A program made the translations under genes and the position numbers. Below, piece by piece: positions 6,606 to 9,415 of a stretch of DNA of 9,415 nucleotides. Numbering within the stretch: the first letter of the stretch is position 1; every line of letters begins with the position of its first letter. The DNA is taken from assembly GCA_025966435.1 (NCBI GenBank), contig JAICRQ010000099.1, forward strand, positions 1 to 9,415. The letters run 5' to 3'. The notes beneath the pieces were generated by a model, which worked only from the letters and a program-made list of their open reading frames with translations, was not told where the DNA came from and made no database searches. The DNA is from Anaerolineales bacterium (lineage in GTDB: Bacteria > Chloroflexota > Anaerolineae > Anaerolineales > Villigracilaceae).

Positions 6606-7784
6606 GTGAAACATTATAAATATTTGATCATTGGTGGCGGACTGGCAGGAGATGGCGCAACAAAGGGAATCCGTGAACTGGATACAGAGGGATCTATCGG
6701 CGTGATCAGCATGGAGCCCGACCCGCCGTACATGCGACCGAATCTCTCCAAGGGATTGTGGAAGGGCCGCCCTGTGGAAAAGATCTGGCGCAAGACGGAA
6801 GAGCGCGCTGAGCTTCATCTCAATCGTAAAGTCGTCCAGCTGGACCCTGCGAATAAATCGGTCGTGGACGACCAGGGGGAGGAATATACATACGACAAAC
6901 TTCTGCTGGCGACCGGCGGCACACCTAACCATCTCCCGTTTGGAAATGGCAATATCATCTATTATCGTAACTTTCAGGACTATCAGCATCTACGTTCGTT
7001 GACCGAGCGAGGAGATCACTTCGTCGTGATCGGCGGCAGTTTTATTGGGTCCGAAATCGCCGCGGCGCTGACGATGGTGGGCAAGAAAGTGACGATGATC
7101 TTCCCCGGAAGCGGAATCAGCGAAAACATTTTTCCTTCCGATCTCTCACATTTTTTGATCGATTATTATCGTGAGAAAGGTGTGGAACTGATCACAGGCG
7201 AATCAGCTGCCAGTATCCAAAAGGAGGGCGAGCGCATCACAGTTCACACCGGGGGCGGGCGTGTTGTCGAAGCGGATGGCGTCGTGGCGGGGATTGGCAT
7301 TCATCCCAACCTGGATCTGGCAAAAGAAGCTGGACTCAAAGTCAACAATGGTATCGTTGTCAACGAGCACCTGGAAACCTCTGCCCCCGATATTTACGCG
7401 GCGGGAGATGCAGCAAACTTCTTCCATGAAGCACTCGAAAAACGGACCCGGGTGGAGCATGAGGATAACGCTGTCCAGATGGGAAAGGTCGCCGGGCGCA
7501 ACATGGCTGGCGGGAACGAGACGTACACCCACATCCCAATGTTCTATTCCGATCTGTTCGAGCTGGGCTATGAGGCTGTGGGCGATATGAGCAGCAAGAT
7601 GAAAACGATTGAGGACTGGCAGGAAGAACCCTTCAAAAAGGGCGTGGTCTATTACATGGATGACGGGCGTGTGCGCGGCGTGTTGCTCTGGAACGTCTGG
7701 GATAAGGTGGAGGCTGCGCGTGCGTTGATGAAAGAGGATGGTCCTTTTAAGGCGGAAGACCTGAAAGGGCGAATCACCGGATAA
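6606..7784 (+). CDS. AIF-like FAD-dependent NAD(P)H oxidoreductase
   Basis: 392 residues, GTG start. A two-Rossmann flavoprotein of the pyridine nucleotide-disulfide oxidoreductase fold: FAD-binding IIGGGLAGDGA (8-18), PPYMRPNLSKG (40-50), LATGG (101-105), NAD(P)-binding VIGGSFIGSEIA (141-152) and FAD-contacting IYAAGDAA (263-270, Asp268). The acidic Glu150 after GGSFIGS suggests NADH preference (family-based inference). There is no CxxC redox disulfide, so it is not a thioredoxin- or lipoamide-type enzyme. The C-terminal part, RVEHEDNAVQMGKVAGRNMAG (282-302), MFYSDL..LGYEAVG (312-326) and KGVVYYMDDG..GVLLWNVWD (345-366), closely follows apoptosis-inducing factor, more so than ferredoxin or rubredoxin reductases. 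No signal peptide or membrane helix, so it is cytosolic. It is monocistronic, and no ferredoxin or rubredoxin gene is nearby to suggest an electron partner. Confidence 0.88.
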   Translation: MKHYKYLIIGGGLAGDGATKGIRELDTEGSIGVISMEPDPPYMRPNLSKGLWKGRPVEKIWRKTEERAELHLNRKVVQLDPANKSVVDDQGEEYTYDKLLLATGGTPNHLPFGNGNIIYYRNFQDYQHLRSLTERGDHFVVIGGSFIGSEIAAALTMVGKKVTMIFPGSGISENIFPSDLSHFLIDYYREKGVELITGESAASIQKEGERITVHTGGGRVVEADGVVAGIGIHPNLDLAKEAGLKVNNGIVVNEHLETSAPDIYAAGDAANFFHEALEKRTRVEHEDNAVQMGKVAGRNMAGGNETYTHIPMFYSDLFELGYEAVGDMSSKMKTIEDWQEEPFKKGVVYYMDDGRVRGVLLWNVWDKVEAARALMKEDGPFKAEDLKGRITG

Positions 7785-7789
7785 AACGG

Positions 7790-8590
7790 TTACGCCAGCG
7801 GCTGGCGGAAGTTTGCACCTGTGAGCTCGTCATGGATGAGGACCACGTCGCTGACGGGGTGTCTCGTCCCCATCTGCTCGATGAACTTGCAGACGTTGTA
7901 ACCCCGGCTTTCACGTTCATAGTCTGCCAGCCATCTCTGGAGCTCTGGGTCCTCGCCCTCTCTCGGAAATTGAATCTTGTAGCGTCGTATCTTCATGCGG
8001 TGCGGTTTGGGCGTCAGCCTTGCCCGGAAACATCTCTGCTTTTGACATAAGGTCATATAAAGCTGGTCACAGTTGAACTCGCTCATTATCCTGCCCGTCT
8101 CAGGGTCGCGCGCATCGAAATCCTTGCCCGACACGACCACTCTGGCTCCCTGATACGTTTCATACAGCCGAAAGCCATATGCCTGATACTTTGGCGTCAC
8201 AGCCAGTTTCCGGACCATATCAAAAATCTTGCGTTTATCCTGTGCCAGGTCCTTCTTTTTGAGAAAATCACCGAATGAAGGTTTTGGTTTGTCGATATCC
8301 AGGATCAACAGATGTTCGGCATTTAATACTTGAGCGCCGTATCGGTTCCGTGTAATGGCGGAATGATCATCGATGATTTGGAGAATTTCCTCCCGAATTT
8401 CCGCCTCGTATTCATCGAAGAGATGCTTCTCCCCTTTGATCTTGCGGTTTACTTTTTCGGCTTTTTCCTGGGCTTTGCGGCGGGCATCTTCTACAGAGAC
8501 ATTGGACCCGCCATAGCAGGTGATTGCCTGCTGCATACCATCCATTAGAATCGTTTGTTTTTCGGTGACCCAGTGTTTGTAAATCTTCAT
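7790..8590 (-). CDS. Conserved hypothetical protein with DxD motif (possible primase-like fold)
   Basis: 266 residues from the ATG at 8590. A GTG at 8626 would add 12 residues but sits at the base of the hairpin at 8625-8653 and has no ribosome binding site, so I prefer the ATG, although its own Shine-Dalgarno is also weak. I have a recollection of similar unnamed proteins in Bacteroidota. Visible: a charged helical part YGGSNVSVEDARRKAQEKAEKV (26-47), EIREEILQIIDDHSAITRNRYGAQVLN (64-90), a strand ending in acidic pair LLILDIDKPKPSF (94-106, Asp98 and Asp100), GFRLYETYQGARVVVSG (139-155), CFRARLTPKPHRMK (187-200) and VCKFIEQMG (233-241). The order DxD, then Y-x-T-x-x-G-x-R, then R-x-R-L-T-P-K is loosely like archaeo-eukaryotic primases. 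No membrane segments. It is convergent with the oxidoreductase, stops five bases apart. Function is unknown; the fold suggestion is weak. Confidence 0.8.
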   Translation of the reverse strand: MKIYKHWVTEKQTILMDGMQQAITCYGGSNVSVEDARRKAQEKAEKVNRKIKGEKHLFDEYEAEIREEILQIIDDHSAITRNRYGAQVLNAEHLLILDIDKPKPSFGDFLKKKDLAQDKRKIFDMVRKLAVTPKYQAYGFRLYETYQGARVVVSGKDFDARDPETGRIMSEFNCDQLYMTLCQKQRCFRARLTPKPHRMKIRRYKIQFPREGEDPELQRWLADYERESRGYNVCKFIEQMGTRHPVSDVVLIHDELTGANFRQPLA

Positions 8591-8624
8591 TGATACGTTT
8601 CTTTGACTTGAGTTGTTAATAGCC

Positions 8625-8657
8625 ACAGGGACACGATTGTATCGTGTCCCTGTTTTT
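8625..8657 (+). terminator. Strong hairpin with plus-strand U-tract
   Basis: ACAGGGACACGAT (8625-8637) pairs perfectly with ATCGTGTCCCTGT (8641-8653): a 13-bp stem with loop TGT, followed by a T run ending at 8657. The shape is a rightward Rho-independent terminator, yet no rightward gene ends here; the last one stops at 7784. It may end read-through antisense to the hypothetical gene at 7790-8590, or act in reverse as a weaker terminator for the leftward membrane pair (stop at 8678), whose side lacks a U-tract after the stem. Confidence 0.7.
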
Positions 8658-8677
8658 GTGACTTTTGGATTTAAGCG

Positions 8678-8881
8678 TTAGCGTTTCTCTTCTTTTTCTC
8701 CCAGCGCGGCGACGGCTCGAATCAAGCCCATCACGAGCACGCCGATTTGTACGCCATCGCCGGTGGTAAGAGTGATCTCGTGTCCGGTCTGCTGGGCACG
8801 GCGCTGCAGCATCATGGCGGCGACCACTCCCGTTGCAGCGCCAAGTAAGGCTCCAAAGAGTAAAATTCTGTTATCGTTCAT
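8678..8881 (-). CDS. Small single-pass membrane protein, YtxH-like style
   Basis: 67 residues, start ATG at 8881 with GGAAGGAA six bases upstream. One hydrophobic segment (about 6-25) contains small-residue spacing G10-x3-G14-x3-G18, as in helix-packing motifs and YtxH-type proteins, followed by a basic QRRAQQ stretch and a polar tail with a second mildly hydrophobic part, VQIGVLVMGLIRAVAAL (44-60). The tail ends in charged GEKEEKR. The frame stays open upstream to 9118, but that extension is a shadow of the neighbouring gene. It begins two bases after the stop of the upstream membrane protein, so the two are coupled and probably function together. No specific function is recognised. Confidence 0.75.
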   Translation of the reverse strand: MNDNRILLFGALLGAATGVVAAMMLQRRAQQTGHEITLTTGDGVQIGVLVMGLIRAVAALGEKEEKR

Positions 8882-8883
8882 AT

Positions 8884-9303
8884 CTATTTCCTTCCTAACA
8901 AGGCTTTGATCGTCGCGCCAAACCCACCCACGGCAAAGACGGGTTTCACTACCACATCCGCAGCGCGACGAATGCGGATGGCAAGCTTGTGGACAAAGTC
9001 CTGTGCCTTGCCTGTGTACCGGGGAGCAATGCCCAGCAGCCGTCCCATCAAATAGACCAATCCGCCAAGCACAGCCAGAAACACGAATCCCATGATACAG
9101 ACCGGGATCGCAATCCACATGGTGGAGATCGCCGCCCAGCGACCGACATCTCCATTATCGAGAAACGTGGCAATGTTCAACAGCACTATCGCTGCGATGA
9201 ACAGGAGCGCCGCCAGCACGATCGGCAGGATGATCTGCATCGTCCGCTGCTTGCGATGCTTTCTATAGGATTCGTGGACAGGCTCAGGGAGCATGGCTTT
9301 CAT
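8884..9303 (-). CDS. Two-helix membrane protein, unknown function
   Basis: 139 residues from ATG at 9303. A basic N-terminus (HESYRKHRKQR, 10-20) precedes a first hydrophobic helix (23-47), a short polar loop LDNGDVGR (48-55) and a second hydrophobic stretch (57-91). After that comes an amphipathic basic region VHKLAIRIRRAADVVVKP (104-121) and a glycine-rich end GGFGATIKALLGRK. By the positive-inside rule both termini are cytoplasmic. A TTG at 9333 would extend it by ten residues, but an extended -10 lies at 9319-9311 inside that extension, so the ATG at 9303 is preferred; no Shine-Dalgarno precedes it. It heads a two-gene unit with the 67-residue protein. I do not recognise the family. Confidence 0.75.
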   Translation of the reverse strand: MKAMLPEPVHESYRKHRKQRTMQIILPIVLAALLFIAAIVLLNIATFLDNGDVGRWAAISTMWIAIPVCIMGFVFLAVLGGLVYLMGRLLGIAPRYTGKAQDFVHKLAIRIRRAADVVVKPVFAVGGFGATIKALLGRK

Positions 9304-9319
9304 GATTCGTATTTTAGCA
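9304..9319 (-). promoter_or_regulatory. Extended -10 promoter giving a leaderless message
   Basis: Reading leftward, TGCTAAAAT (9319-9311) is an extended -10. Counting the usual seven bases puts the transcript start at about 9304, right at the ATG at 9303, so the mRNA would have essentially no leader. The -35 region (about 9339-9334, AATGTC) is poor. The missing Shine-Dalgarno before this ATG agrees with leaderless initiation. Confidence 0.45.
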
Positions 9320-9387
9320 TAATTGCAATACAAGACATTGGGGGAAATGCCTGAGGGAGGGTAGGGATTAACTTAAAGGCCGGAGCA

Positions 9388-9409
9388 GCCTGGCATGCCT
9401 CGCCCAGGC
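9388..9409. repeat. Small hairpin at the right edge, possibly part of a truncated repeat
   Basis: GCCTGG (9388-9393) pairs with CCAGGC (9404-9409) around a 10-base loop, and GGCATGCC/GGCACGCC-like words recur up to the window end. It looks like the beginning of a GC-rich palindromic intergenic sequence cut by the edge. No tRNA or coding region is supported between 9320 and 9415. Confidence 0.25.
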
Positions 9410-9415
9410 ACGCCA

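Noticed and set aside
7793..7807. CGCCAG/CTGGCG hairpin at the convergent gene ends
   Set aside because: Six base pairs with a 3-base loop, inside the last codons of the hypothetical gene and without a U-tract, so it is too weak to call a terminator.
8882..9118. Upstream extension of the 67-residue membrane protein frame
   Set aside because: It overlaps the 139-residue membrane protein in another frame, is Cys/His/Gly-rich noise, and the ATG at 8881 has its own ribosome binding site.

Overview
The window looks like an ordinary chromosomal stretch from a free-living bacterium of moderate GC content. No plasmid, phage, insertion sequence, CRISPR or tRNA signature is visible. The gene complement and protein style suggest a Chloroflexota (Anaerolineae-type) genome: a fused-family 2-oxoacid dehydrogenase E1, a polytopic-membrane subtilase, a YczE-type membrane protein, palindromic intergenic repeats and starts without a Shine-Dalgarno sequence. 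That assignment is inference from recall, not a search result.

Layout. Positions 1-4394 read leftward. A 5'-partial-in-window thiamine-diphosphate 2-oxoacid dehydrogenase E1 (1-1282, running off the left edge) is preceded by a compact block where a terminator hairpin abuts an extended -10 promoter. Upstream of it lie a 778-residue membrane-anchored subtilisin-like protease (1379-3715) and a YczE-family membrane protein (3756-4394), probably cotranscribed. A divergent intergenic region (4395-4548) is dominated by a 94-nt imperfect palindrome. Rightward from there, a GNAT acetyltransferase and an RlmI-type rRNA cytosine methyltransferase overlap by one base (TAATG) and form a two-gene operon. 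The methyltransferase gene contains a perfect 30-bp palindrome inside its reading frame.

A 393-base intergenic region (6213-6605) holds a Rho-independent terminator and a candidate promoter, and leads into an AIF-like FAD/NAD(P)H oxidoreductase (6606-7784) with a strong ribosome binding site. Convergent with it, only five bases away, is a conserved hypothetical protein (7790-8590) whose motif layout loosely resembles archaeo-eukaryotic primase folds. At the right end a leftward pair of small membrane proteins (8884-9303 and 8678-8881, two bases apart) appears to be transcribed from an extended -10 promoter that would give a leaderless message.

How the genes relate. There is no single pathway. 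The two clear operons are GNAT-rlmI (possibly translation or ribosome related) and the small membrane pair. The most notable items are the 11-helix membrane subtilase, the two palindromic elements (one intergenic, one in frame within a conserved gene), and the unnamed DxD protein family. I do not see convincing evidence for a new multi-gene system.
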